From: Pirellulales bacterium
Lineage (GTDB): Bacteria > Planctomycetota > Planctomycetia > Pirellulales > Thermoguttaceae
DNA length: 49,120 nt
Assembly: GCA_013360685.1 (NCBI GenBank)
Contig: JABWBD010000007.1
Span: forward strand, 1 to 49,120
Direction of reading: 5' to 3'
Notes under the pieces: generated by a model
Told to the model about the DNA's origin: nothing
Databases searched by the model: none
The model's input: the letters and a program-made list of their open reading frames with translations, nothing else
Shown here: piece after piece, positions 7,885 to 16,417 of the stretch
Layout: the number at the start of each line of letters is the position of its first letter
Numbering within the stretch: the first letter of the stretch is position 1
Translations under genes and position numbers: made by a program

Positions 7885-10800
7885 GCGGCGCACCGGTTGC
7901 CTTCACGAACTGTCTCATCCGGGCCTCCGCGGGCACAGGCAAAACCTTCCAACTGAGCAACCGCTTCATCGGACTGATTGCCGGCGGGGCGCCGATCGAC
8001 ACGGTCCTGGCCACCACGTTCACGCGCAAAGGGGCCGGCGAGATCGTCGACCGCGTCCTGTCGCGCCTGGCCGAGGCGGCACTCGATCCCCAGAAGGCCG
8101 CCGCCCTGGCCGGGCACGTCGAAGTCGAATCGGTGGATCAGCGCCGCTGCCTGGAGATCCTTTGCGAACTGCTCCGCCACTTGCACCGCATGCGCGCGGG
8201 CACGCTCGACAGTTTCTTTATGCAGATCGCCAGGAGTTTCAGCCTCGAACTCGGCCAGTCGCCCGTCTGGGAAATCATCGATGAGATCGCCGAGGCGCGG
8301 CTCCAGGCAGAAGCGATCCGCCAGGTCCTGCAGGAAGAATCGACCTCCGACGCCGTGCGGCTGATGAACCTGCTGACCAAGGGGGAGGCGTCGCGCGAGA
8401 TCAGCCAGCAACTGGCCCAACTGGTCAAGGGACTGTACGAGATCTACCTGGATGCGCCGGCGGGGGCCTGGAGCGCGATCCCTCGCCGCCGCCAGCTCGC
8501 TCAGCCGCAGCTCGAAGCCGCCCTGCAGGCCCTGGCTGACGCGCCGCTTCCGGCGGACAAGCGGTTCTCGAAAGCCAGGGAGGGAGACCTGGAAAACGCC
8601 CGCGACGACCAGTGGGGCCGTTTCATCTCCGCAGGCATCGCCGCCAAGGTCGCCGCCGGAGAGGCCGCGTACTGCAAGAAGACGCTCGAACCGGCCCTCG
8701 TCGCGGCCTATCAGCCGCTGGTGGACCATGCCCGCGCGTACCTGCTCGACCTGATCGTCAACCAGACCGAGGCGACGTACCGACTGCTCGAGCGTTTCGA
8801 TAAGGTTTATCGAAAGCTCAAGCTGCGACGGCACGCCATGCGGTTCGCTGACGTAACCAAGATGCTGGGCGGCGCAGCATTGGCCGAACGGCTGGACGAG
8901 ATCGAGTACCGGCTGGACGGAAGGATCCACCATCTGCTGCTCGACGAATTCCAGGACACCAATCCCGGGCAATGGCGCGTGCTGGGGGCGTTCGCGCGCC
9001 GCATCTTCGAAAGCGGCATCGGCGCTTCGTTCTTCTGCGTCGGCGACGTGAAGCAGGCCATCTTTGGCTGGCGCGGCGGCGTGGCGGAGATTTTCGACAC
9101 GCTCGAAGAGGAATTCGCCGGCCTGGCGCCGCGTCCGCTCAACCAGAGCTACCGGTCCTGCCTGGCCGTCGTGGAGACGGTCAACCGAGTGTTCGAGAAT
9201 CTCGCGGAGAATCCGGCATTGCAGAAGTACGAGGAGGCGTCGCGCCGTTGGGCGGCACGCTATGCGAAGCACACGACGGTCCACGAACGGATGCCGGGAC
9301 ACTGCCGCTTGCTCACCGCGCGGGCCGCGAGCGAGGGCGAGAAGCCCGCCGTGGCGACCCAGTGTTTCGCGGCCCGGCAGATCGCTCGGCTGAAAGAGCA
9401 GATGCGAGGATACACGGTCGGCGTGCTCGTGCGCAAGAACGAGGCGGTGGCGCGGATGATCTGTGCCTTGCGCGACGAGGGCGTCGATGCCAGCGAAGAG
9501 GGGGGCAACCCGCTGAGCGACTCGCCCGCCGTCCAACTGGTCCTGTCGCTGCTGACGCTGGCGGACCATCCGGGCGACCGGACCGCGCGGTTCCACCTGG
9601 CCACTTCGCCGCTAGCCGGAGCGATCGGCCTGGCGGACTACGAGGACGACCGCCTGGCGGCCCGCGTCTCGCTCGCAACCCGGCGGCAGCTTGCCGGGGA
9701 CGGCTACGGGGAGTCGATCCACCATTGGGCCAACGCCCTGGCTCCCAGTTGCGACCGCCGCGACCTGGCCCGCCTCATGCAGCTCGTCGAACTGGCCTAC
9801 GCCTACGATGCGGATGCCACGGGGCGAGCGGACGATTTCGTCGCTTTCGTCAAGGAAAAACGCGTGGAGTCTCCCACCACGGCCGATGTCCGCGTGATGA
9901 CCTTCCACCAGGCCAAGGGACTGCAGTTCGACATCGTCGTCCTGCCCGAGCTGGATTACCTGCTCCGCGGCCAGCCTCCGGAGCTTGTGGTGGGCAGGCC
10001 TGGTCCGATGGCTGACGTGGAGCACGTCTGCCGCTTTGTCAACAAGGAGGAACGGGTGGTCTTGCCGTCGAGCGTTCAGGCAACGTTCGACGCCCACCAG
10101 CGGCGAGTCGTGGAGGAGTCGCTGTGCGTGCTCTACGTGGCGCTGACCCGGGCCATCCATGCGCTCTACATGATCATCTCTCCCTCGCGAGAGAACGAAA
10201 AGACCCTGCCCAGCACGGCCGCGGGCCTGTTGAGGGCCTCGCTGCACGGGACCGATCCAGTGGAGCCCGAAACGACGCTCTATGAGTGCGGCGACCCGCA
10301 GTGGCATGAGAAGACCAAGCGTAAGCCGGCCGCGGAATCGCCCAAGGCCGAGGAGGTGCTCGATGTCCGGCTGGCCGGTCCGACGGGCCGATCGGCTCGC
10401 GGCATGGAATATGTCAGTCCCTCGCAACTGGAGGGCGGTTCCCGCGTTGTCCTCAAGAACCGGCTGCGATTGGCCGCCGACAAGGCGACCACGCGAGGCA
10501 CGATCATCCACAAGTGGCTGGAACTGATCCAGTGGATCGAGGACGGCATCCCGGGCGATGACCAACTCCGGGCCGCGGCGCGAGACATCCTCGCAGTCGG
10601 CATCGATTCGAGCGAGTTGTTGCGGCAATTCCACGCCATGCTCGCCCGTCCGCAAATCGTGGCGGTCCTCAGCCGCGCGACGTACGGCAAGCCCGCATCG
10701 GGCGCCGGGGGCTCCGCGGTTCACGCGAAGAAAGGCATCGCGCAGCCGCGCTGGGAAGTGCATCGGGAATGGAGTTTTGCCGTTCGCGACGGCGACACGA

Positions 10801-11048
10801 TCGTCACCGGGCAGATCGACCGCCTGGTGCTGCTCTACGACGGCGACCGCGCGGTCGGGGCCGACATCGTGGACTTCAAGACGGACGCTCTGGGCGACGA
10901 TCCACGGCAGATCGAAGCCCGCGTCGAGCACTACCGCCCGCAGTTGGACGCCTACCGGAACGCCGCGGCGAAAGTCTTGGACCTTCCCGTGAAACAGGTA
11001 TCGGCCCGGCTTGTCTTTCTGGAACCGGGGGCTGTTTGGAAGGTGTGA
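7881..11048 (+). CDS. AddA-like UvrD/RecB-family helicase-nuclease
   Basis: The 1055-residue protein carries the superfamily 1 helicase motifs in order: Walker A ASAGTGKT (15-22), Ia TTFTRKGAGEI (about 49), II LLLDEFQDT (about 352), III GDVKQAIFGWRGG (about 389), IV NQSYRS (about 422), V MTFHQAKGLQFD (about 672) and VI LCVLYVALTRA (about 748). A C-terminal RecB-type nuclease domain follows, with GQIDRLVLLY (about 976) and DIVDFKTD (about 995). It is thus an active helicase plus nuclease, the expected partner of the upstream gene, with which it overlaps by four bases. Both subunits keep nuclease residues, as in AddAB rather than RecBCD. Confidence 0.88.
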   Translation: MSGAPVAFTNCLIRASAGTGKTFQLSNRFIGLIAGGAPIDTVLATTFTRKGAGEIVDRVLSRLAEAALDPQKAAALAGHVEVESVDQRRCLEILCELLRHLHRMRAGTLDSFFMQIARSFSLELGQSPVWEIIDEIAEARLQAEAIRQVLQEESTSDAVRLMNLLTKGEASREISQQLAQLVKGLYEIYLDAPAGAWSAIPRRRQLAQPQLEAALQALADAPLPADKRFSKAREGDLENARDDQWGRFISAGIAAKVAAGEAAYCKKTLEPALVAAYQPLVDHARAYLLDLIVNQTEATYRLLERFDKVYRKLKLRRHAMRFADVTKMLGGAALAERLDEIEYRLDGRIHHLLLDEFQDTNPGQWRVLGAFARRIFESGIGASFFCVGDVKQAIFGWRGGVAEIFDTLEEEFAGLAPRPLNQSYRSCLAVVETVNRVFENLAENPALQKYEEASRRWAARYAKHTTVHERMPGHCRLLTARAASEGEKPAVATQCFAARQIARLKEQMRGYTVGVLVRKNEAVARMICALRDEGVDASEEGGNPLSDSPAVQLVLSLLTLADHPGDRTARFHLATSPLAGAIGLADYEDDRLAARVSLATRRQLAGDGYGESIHHWANALAPSCDRRDLARLMQLVELAYAYDADATGRADDFVAFVKEKRVESPTTADVRVMTFHQAKGLQFDIVVLPELDYLLRGQPPELVVGRPGPMADVEHVCRFVNKEERVVLPSSVQATFDAHQRRVVEESLCVLYVALTRAIHALYMIISPSRENEKTLPSTAAGLLRASLHGTDPVEPETTLYECGDPQWHEKTKRKPAAESPKAEEVLDVRLAGPTGRSARGMEYVSPSQLEGGSRVVLKNRLRLAADKATTRGTIIHKWLELIQWIEDGIPGDDQLRAAARDILAVGIDSSELLRQFHAMLARPQIVAVLSRATYGKPASGAGGSAVHAKKGIAQPRWEVHREWSFAVRDGDTIVTGQIDRLVLLYDGDRAVGADIVDFKTDALGDDPRQIEARVEHYRPQLDAYRNAAAKVLDLPVKQVSARLVFLEPGAVWKV

Positions 11049-11086
11049 GTGAGGCAGATCCAATCACAACCGAATGAGGGCTTCGC

Positions 11087-12211
11087 ATGGCAGGACACAT
11101 CTTTAACATCCAGGACGACGGGAAGCTTGTTGAGATGAACGAAGAGCCGTTTTCGTCGGAAGACGATTTCCAATGCCTGCTCGCCAAATATCCGAATCTG
11201 CTTGCAGGCGAACAAATGCAGAGCGACTCGCCTCGGAGATGGCTGCTCATCAAGAGAGAAATGGGCATTCCATCCGAAGACGCTGGTGGGGGCCGCTGGT
11301 CGCTGGATCACCTCTTCCTCGACCAGGATGCGGTCCCGACCCTGGTCGAGGTCAAACGCAGTAGTGATACGCGCATTCGACGTGAGGTCGTTGGGCAGAT
11401 GATGGACTATGCGGCCAACGCAGTGGTGTATTGGCCAATCGAAAAGATGCAAGCGGAATACGAGCAGAACTGCCACGCGGCTGGCGTGGACCCTCGCCAA
11501 CGGCTCGAAGACTTCGTGGGGAAGGACGCTGATCTGGATGAGTTCTGGCGAAAGGCAAAGACCAACCTCCAGGCAAAACGGATACGAATGCTCTTTGTTG
11601 CCGACGTCATTCCTTCCGAATTGCGCAGGATTGTGGAGTTTCTCAACGAATTGATGGACCCGGCCGAGGTACTTGCAGTAGAGATTCGGCACTACGTAGG
11701 ACAGGGCATGAAGACGCTGGTGCCTAGGGTGATCGGCCTGACAGCCGAGGCTGAACAACGGAAGCGGGTTACCAGCGAGGGTAGACAATGGGACGAAGTA
11801 TCCTTCCTGCAAGAACTGGCTGCCCAGCGAAACGCCGAAGAAGCTGGCGTTGCCGAGGCTATCCTTGATTGGGCAAAACGAACGAGACACAGTATACGTT
11901 GGGGCAAGGGTAAAACTGTAGGGCAGGCGATGCTCTGGTTTCGGCAGGGAGGAAAGGACTGCCGCGTTGTCGGTTTGTCTACGAGCGGAGTGCTCGACAT
12001 CGGTTTTGGTGGTATCGGTTACAAGATTCCCACCATCGATGTGCCGGCGAAGACGGCCGAACTACAGCACAGTCTGGAACAGGACTTTGGAGTCCGTGCC
12101 ACACCGGGCACGTACAGCGAGTTTCTGATTCCTTTTGCCCACGTCGTGGGAAAAGAGTCCCGGCTGATCTCGTTGCTCGAGTGGGCGGAAGAGCAAGTCC
12201 GCTCAGCATAA
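11087..12211 (+). CDS. Putative PD-(D/E)XK nuclease-like protein (DUF91/NucS-like N-terminus)
   Basis: In this 374-residue protein, residues 72-110 read WSLDHLFLDQDAVPTLVEVK then RSSDTRIRREVVGQMMDYAA. The Asp74...Glu88-x-Lys90 spacing fits a PD-(D/E)XK nuclease core, and the following helix resembles NucS/DUF91-type proteins. The C-terminal 150 residues are not recognised. The gene begins 38 bp after the AddA-like gene on the same strand, so it is probably the third gene of that operon. This suggests a role in DNA-end processing, repair or defence, but no enzymatic activity can be asserted. Confidence 0.65.
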   Translation: MAGHIFNIQDDGKLVEMNEEPFSSEDDFQCLLAKYPNLLAGEQMQSDSPRRWLLIKREMGIPSEDAGGGRWSLDHLFLDQDAVPTLVEVKRSSDTRIRREVVGQMMDYAANAVVYWPIEKMQAEYEQNCHAAGVDPRQRLEDFVGKDADLDEFWRKAKTNLQAKRIRMLFVADVIPSELRRIVEFLNELMDPAEVLAVEIRHYVGQGMKTLVPRVIGLTAEAEQRKRVTSEGRQWDEVSFLQELAAQRNAEEAGVAEAILDWAKRTRHSIRWGKGKTVGQAMLWFRQGGKDCRVVGLSTSGVLDIGFGGIGYKIPTIDVPAKTAELQHSLEQDFGVRATPGTYSEFLIPFAHVVGKESRLISLLEWAEEQVRSA

Positions 12212-12280
12212 CCACTGGAGACCCTGATTGCCGACTCGCGACCACGGCTTGCGTTCTGCGACCATCGGGAGTCAAACCGG

Positions 12281-12409
12281 ATGACCCCTATGGAAACGAA
12301 ATGTCGCAACGTTTCGGCAGCATCTGCCCGCTTTCAGTTCGGACTCAAGAGCCTGCTGCTCTTGGTGACGTATGCCGTGGCATTCCCACTCCGAGTTCCT
12401 GATATCAGT
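12281..12409 (+). pseudogene. N-terminal fragment of a planctomycete 'F-x-L-x-S-LLLLVT' membrane protein
   Basis: From ATG 12281 (or 12290) the frame reads METKCRNVSAASARFQFGLK followed by SLLLLVTYAVAFPLRVPDIS, matching the start of a very common planctomycete membrane-protein class (a short polar lead, 'RFqFsLktLLLLVT', then a transmembrane helix). After about 12409 the frame turns into Arg/Pro/Ser-rich noise exactly where the convergent GH127 remnant ends, so the gene is truncated by a rearrangement. Confidence 0.5.
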
Positions 12410-12800
12410 CCACCGAGCCGTCGTTCGCCAAGGGGATCCAGACCGTCATTTCGCTCGGACCGCGGTTGGCCCAGGCGTAATAGGGAATCAGCCGTCCGGG
12501 GCCTGGGCTTTGGCGATCACCTCGATCCACTGGCCCATCTTCCGATCCAGTTCCCGATCGCCCGTCAGGCGCAAACACGGCCGCCGCGGCCTCGAGCAAC
12601 TTGTAGCAGTCGCCGTCGCTCCAATCGTTGCCGGAGAACTTGCCTTCGGCCAATCCCGCGGCGGTCCGCCGATTTTGAAAACTCGCTGCGTTGTCCAGCC
12701 TCTCGATTTGAATGGAAGGATCACGCGCAAGCGGGAACAGCATCTCGGCGCACTTCGCGAACAGGATTTCGGGCCGGCGGGTTGCAGAATCAGGCTGACT
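12405..12800 (-). pseudogene. Remnant of a GH127/DUF1680 glycoside hydrolase with internal deletion and frameshift
   Basis: Three pieces in two frames resemble GH127 (beta-L-arabinofuranosidase-like) proteins. The first is IQIERLDNAASFQNRRTAAG leading to DWSDGDCYKLLEAAAAVFA. After a frameshift comes TGDRELDRKMGQWIEVIAKA ending QAPDG. Directly joined to it, back in the first frame, is LIPYYAWANRGPSEMTVWIP, normally the extreme C-terminus. Several hundred residues between the second and third pieces are missing. This is a dead gene; family assignment rests on recalled motif similarity. Confidence 0.6.
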
Positions 12801-12827
12801 TGCACTCGTGGCGTCTCATCGCTACGG

Positions 12828-13205
12828 CTATTTTTTCGTCGGCCGTTTTTTCGCATTCGCGCGCTTGGCGACGAAACCGGAGTCGTCGCCCAGGTGGATG
12901 AAGATCATGCCGTGCAGTTCATCCTCTTTCAGTTTTGCCCACCCGCGGCCTGTCAACTGCGTGCCGTCGGCCGCGTCGCTTCCCTCCCAGGACCACTCGG
13001 CGGCTGGCTCGCCGTCGCGCGTGGTCGATCGCCAGTCCATGGATCCCGAGACGTAGGCGAACTGGAAGTGGCCGGAGCCGTTTGCTTCGAGTTCGATGAA
13101 TGCCTGGACCTCTTCGTTGTAATAGTCTTCGTCCCATTCGTCCATCGCAACGATGTGCCAGAGTCCCGCGAAGAGCGAGGCCGACTTTTCTTTCGGGCGT
13201 GCCAT
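12828..13205 (-). CDS. Conserved hypothetical protein (125 aa)
   Basis: Starting at the ATG at 13205 the protein opens MARPKEKSASLFAGLWHIVA and continues with MDEWDEDYYNEE, then a mostly beta segment (GSGHFQFAYVSGSMD, WSWEGSDAADG, GRGWAKLKEDELHGMIFIHL) and GDDSGFVAKR near the end. I recognise this as a widespread small bacterial family of unknown function, predicted soluble and probably a single beta-rich domain. It ends in a Lys-rich tail. It is not evidently co-transcribed with anything else. Confidence 0.65.
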   Translation of the reverse strand: MARPKEKSASLFAGLWHIVAMDEWDEDYYNEEVQAFIELEANGSGHFQFAYVSGSMDWRSTTRDGEPAAEWSWEGSDAADGTQLTGRGWAKLKEDELHGMIFIHLGDDSGFVAKRANAKKRPTKK

Positions 13206-13236
13206 TGGGTTTTCTCGTTCGATTGAGGGAGGTCGG

Positions 13237-13692
13237 TCATGGCCGTGTGATATTTCGCAACTTCTCCAGCACCAGGAAGGCACCGGATATGAGCACGCCG
13301 CAGACGAAGCCCAAAATCGCGCCAGCGAATGCTCCTTCCACTGGATCAACCGGACATGGGAACCTCATATTCGACAGGGGACTGCCGAATACAATCCAGT
13401 GGACAAGGGAAAGACCGCTACCGAAGCAGGCACCGGCGACTACCGAAGCGCGTATGGGCTGCTTGCCCTTGTACAGAAGCAATTGCGCAACCCCGGTGAC
13501 GGTGAAGAATAGGGAGGTCAAAGCAAAACCCACCGGCGGAAATGAGAGCGCTCGCATTATGCCAAACAGCACGCCATACATGGCCATAATGACCAGCAAC
13601 GTCCCAATGCCAAATTGACGAGGAATGCTGGCCGCGTGAGCGGTTCGATTCACCACGTTGCTCGACCTTTTCCGGATTCTCGCGTGTTCCAC
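13237..13692 (-). CDS. Small polytopic membrane protein of a planctomycete type
   Basis: The 151-residue frame has RQFGIGTLLVIMAMYGVLFG at about residues 25-44, then hydrophobic segments near 50-72, 81-102 and 120-142, predicting four transmembrane helices. The 'R-Q-F-x-I-x-T-L-L-V-I-M' opening resembles many unannotated planctomycete inner-membrane proteins. No enzyme motif is seen. The ATG at 13692 is the longest start; a GTG at about residue 14 would remove an ill-fitting basic lead. It lies 31 bp upstream of the 125-aa gene in the same direction, so they could be co-transcribed. Confidence 0.6.
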   Translation of the reverse strand: MEHARIRKRSSNVVNRTAHAASIPRQFGIGTLLVIMAMYGVLFGIMRALSFPPVGFALTSLFFTVTGVAQLLLYKGKQPIRASVVAGACFGSGLSLVHWIVFGSPLSNMRFPCPVDPVEGAFAGAILGFVCGVLISGAFLVLEKLRNITRP

Positions 13693-14155
13693 AGGTGTGT
13701 TCGGAACCGTCTGCGCGAGAGAGGAGTCCCCATATTACTTCCCGCAGCTAACTCCAAAGCGTAAAGCCTCGGACTCATTCCGTCAACGGTTGCGGTTCGT
13801 GCGGCTGCATTCCCGTTCCTGCGCCCCCCCGCAAATTGTCGGGGGAACACGGGCCTCCCAACCCAATGCCCCAAAAACACGTTGCGCGGATTCGGCGGAA
13901 AACCCCGTAGCCGCCGGCAGAAACGGATATGCACCCCGCCCCCCGGTTCATGCGGCGCAATCGGAGAGCTGGAGGGAGCCGCCGGATTCGTCCGATGGCC
14001 GGGCAAAACAACCGTCGCAAGGGTGGAAGAGGCCGACCGAAGCGTCTGCCAAGGCGGGCGGCAGGAAATAACTTACACCCGTAGGACGGCCTTCCCAGGC
14101 CGTCGCGACGGCCTGGGAAGGCCGTCCTACGGGTATTCTTGCTTCCGCCGCTCGC
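13693..14155. other. Gene-free region with long perfect palindrome
   Basis: About 460 bp without convincing coding content; open frames here are Arg/Pro/Gly-rich noise. The notable feature is the palindrome at 14078-14133, listed separately. Confidence 0.5.
14078..14133. repeat. Perfect 56-bp palindrome (28-bp arms, no spacer)
   Basis: The arms begin CCCGTAGGACGGCCTTCCCA and end at a CGTCG|CGACG centre between 14105 and 14106; every base pairs. It lies 22 bp beyond the 3' end of the FHA gene. It could act as a terminator-like or mRNA-stabilising hairpin, or be a copy of a dispersed palindromic element; there is no T-tract. Confidence 0.9.
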
Positions 14156-14485
14156 CTACTGCCCTCGTTCGGCTGGCACGGTCGCGGCCGGGCTGGGCTG
14201 GTAGCACACCCGAAAACGGTTCAGGCCGATTGCCAGCCGGTCTCCGGGCGTCAAAGAAGCTTCCTGGACGTACTGGCCATTGACCAGTGTGCCGTGCTTC
14301 GATTCCAGGTCCCGCACGACCAGGATTCCGTCCTGGCAGTCAATCCGGCAATGGATGCGGCTTAGCCATCGGTCCTCGAGGCGAATGTCGGCTTCGGAAC
14401 CCCGGCCAATGACGGCCGGCAGTTTCTCCAGGACGATCTGGAGGTCGGGCGATAGAGGACTATCGCTTACCAGTTTGGCGATCAT
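14156..14485 (-). CDS. FHA-domain protein
   Basis: The protein (109 aa from the ATG at 14485) is essentially one forkhead-associated domain: VIGRGSEADIRLEDRWLSRI then HCRID, VVRDLESKHGTLVNGQYV and LTPGDRLAIGLNRFRV. The Gly-Arg, Ser-x-x-His and Gly-Thr-x-Val-Asn-Gly residues used for phosphothreonine binding are present. FHA proteins read Ser/Thr-kinase signals. The frame continues upstream to 14590 with Ser/Arg-rich residues, so a longer start is possible; neither start has a clear Shine-Dalgarno sequence. No kinase gene adjoins it. Confidence 0.8.
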   Translation of the reverse strand: MIAKLVSDSPLSPDLQIVLEKLPAVIGRGSEADIRLEDRWLSRIHCRIDCQDGILVVRDLESKHGTLVNGQYVQEASLTPGDRLAIGLNRFRVCYQPSPAATVPAERGQ

Positions 14486-14689
14486 GGTAGGGAGGCGGGA
14501 AGAAAGAGAACGACCGGCGGGCTTGCGGGCGGTGGGAAGCGAATCCTGGGCAGGCGATCTTGTTCCCTGGGCGGAACAGCAATGTCCCATTGTAACGGCC
14601 AGTCGGGGCGTGTCAACCGAGCTCCGCTAGTGGACGCTGGTGGAGACCGCCGCGAAATTCATAGATCGGCGATAGGGATTCTAGCGGGT

Positions 14690-16285
14690 TCATGGCACGC
14701 CTCGTCGCAGCGCCCGGCCCGGCAGCGCCCCGGTCGGCCGGCCCCGGTCTTTCACCAACTGGCCATTGACCAGGACGTAAGGGATGCCTTCCGGATGGCT
14801 TCGGGGGTTTTCGTAGGTGGCGGTGTCCTGAACGGTGTCGGGATCAAAGATCACGAGGTCGGCGGACATGCCCGTCCGCAGGATGCCGCGGTCCGTCAGG
14901 CCGAGCCTTGACGCGGGAAGCGACGTCATCTTCCGGACGCACTCCTCGAGGGTCAGAATGCGCAACTCGCGGACGTACCGGGCCAGATACCTGGCGAAAG
15001 TGCCCCAGGCCCTGGGATGCGGCCGGCGGCCGACCAGCAGACCGTCGCTGCCGGCCATGAACTGGGGATCCCGCATGAACTGCTGCAAGTTGTCCTCGTT
15101 GCCGATGAACCAGACGCACGAGGCCGCCAGTTCGCTCTCGACCAGCAGGTCCGCGAAGCATTGAAAGGGCGGCTGTCCGATCTCGTCGGCGATCTGGCGG
15201 AGGCTTCGTCCGATCCAGTCTTCGCATTTCCCGCCGCCGGTGTCCGTGACGACGAGCGCCTCCCATTGGGCCGGGAGCCCCTGCATGCCGTCGCAACCGG
15301 TGATCTCCATCTCGTACCGGATTCTCTCTCGCGTGGCGGGTTCCGCCAGCCGCTCCAGCAGCCTGGCTGTGCCGCCGTCGCAGGCCCAGCCCGGCAGCAG
15401 GCCGGCCATGAACGTGGAGGCCGCCACGTAGGGATAGGCGTCCAGCGTGATTTCCAAACCGTAGCTCCGGGCGCGGTTCAGCCGGGCCAGATAGTCCCCG
15501 GCCTTGCCGCGGCCGGTCGTGAACGAAGCGTGGAAATGCGTCAGGTGGAGGGGCAATTCGGCCTGGGTGCAGACCTGGATCGCCTCCTCGACGGCCGCTT
15601 CCATGGTCCGGCCGTAATTCCGCAGGTGCGGGGCAAAATACCCGCCGTGGCGGCCGACGACGCGGCAGAGCTCCACCAACTCCCCGGTCGCCGCGTAGCT
15701 CGCCGGCGCGTAGGTCAGCCCGGTGGAAAGCCCGAAAGCCCCCTCGCGCATGGACTCGTCCAAGAGCCGCGTCATCCGGCGAAGTTCATCAGGTGTCGGC
15801 GGGCGATTCTCGAGGCCCATCGCCGCCGCGCGGAGGTTGCCGTGCGGGGCGAGCATGGCGATGTTGACGGCCGCGCGGCGGTCGAACCGATCGAGATATT
15901 CGGCGGTGCTTCGCCAGTCCCAGACTAAACCGTCCGGATCGCCGTTGAGTCCACGAAATGCCGTGCGGAAGAAGGGGAGGGTTTCGTCGGTGAGGGGCGC
16001 GTAGGACAAGCCGTCCTGGCCGATCACCTCGGTCGTTACCCCCTGCATCATCTTGGCAAGGCACGCCGGTTCGGCCAGCGGCAGGAGGTCCGAATGGGAG
16101 TGCATGTCGATGAACCCGGGACAGACGACCATCCCTTGGGCATTGATCGTGCGGCGCGCCGCCAGCTCGCGGCCCGGGCCCACATAGCAGATCCGCGAGT
16201 CTTCGATGCCCACCGCGCCCAGGTATGCCGGGCTGCCCATCCCCTCGAGGATGCGAGCGTTGAGGATAGCGAGGTCGAGCGGCAT
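14690..16285 (-). CDS. N-acyl-D-amino-acid deacylase (D-aminoacylase) family amidohydrolase
   Basis: From ATG 16285 the 531-residue protein has the amidohydrolase layout: a small beta domain, metal-binding PGFIDMHSHSD (His62, His64), His220 in APHLRN, His250 in LHLTHFH, a downstream AGSDG, and the usual C-terminal segment ADLVIFDPDTVQDTATYENP. These enzymes hydrolyse N-acyl-D-amino acids or related compounds. Where D-aminoacylases have a zinc-ligand cysteine (GNCG), this protein has GQDG (Asp91), so substrate or metal binding may differ. The longer open frame upstream is a translated octamer repeat and is not coding. Confidence 0.82.
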   Translation of the reverse strand: MPLDLAILNARILEGMGSPAYLGAVGIEDSRICYVGPGRELAARRTINAQGMVVCPGFIDMHSHSDLLPLAEPACLAKMMQGVTTEVIGQDGLSYAPLTDETLPFFRTAFRGLNGDPDGLVWDWRSTAEYLDRFDRRAAVNIAMLAPHGNLRAAAMGLENRPPTPDELRRMTRLLDESMREGAFGLSTGLTYAPASYAATGELVELCRVVGRHGGYFAPHLRNYGRTMEAAVEEAIQVCTQAELPLHLTHFHASFTTGRGKAGDYLARLNRARSYGLEITLDAYPYVAASTFMAGLLPGWACDGGTARLLERLAEPATRERIRYEMEITGCDGMQGLPAQWEALVVTDTGGGKCEDWIGRSLRQIADEIGQPPFQCFADLLVESELAASCVWFIGNEDNLQQFMRDPQFMAGSDGLLVGRRPHPRAWGTFARYLARYVRELRILTLEECVRKMTSLPASRLGLTDRGILRTGMSADLVIFDPDTVQDTATYENPRSHPEGIPYVLVNGQLVKDRGRPTGALPGRALRRGVP

Positions 16286-16304
16286 AGGAGGAGGGTCGGG
16301 TGAG

Positions 16305-16416
16305 TGGAAGGTTGGAATACTGGAATACTGGAATGCTGGAATGTTGGAATACTGGATGAAGTGAAGGGCCTGCTCTGCCACCCCATCATTCCATCATTCC
16401 ATCACCTCGCCACCCC
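16305..16416. repeat. Octamer array: (TGGAATAC)n facing (CATTCCAT)n
   Basis: From 16305 the unit GGAATACT and variants (GGAATGCT, GGAATGTT) repeat about five times. After a short GGCCTG-containing centre, complementary units (ATCATTCC) repeat two to three times. The two halves can form an imperfect cruciform. A locus of the same design lies at 35641-35770. It separates the amidohydrolase start (16285) from the propeller-gene stop (16418) on the same strand. Confidence 0.75.
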
Positions 16417-16417
16417 G

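Noticed and set aside
13658-14071. Plus-strand frame of about 137 codons
   Set aside because: Arg/Pro/Ser-rich, no hydrophobic core or motif; the region looks intergenic.
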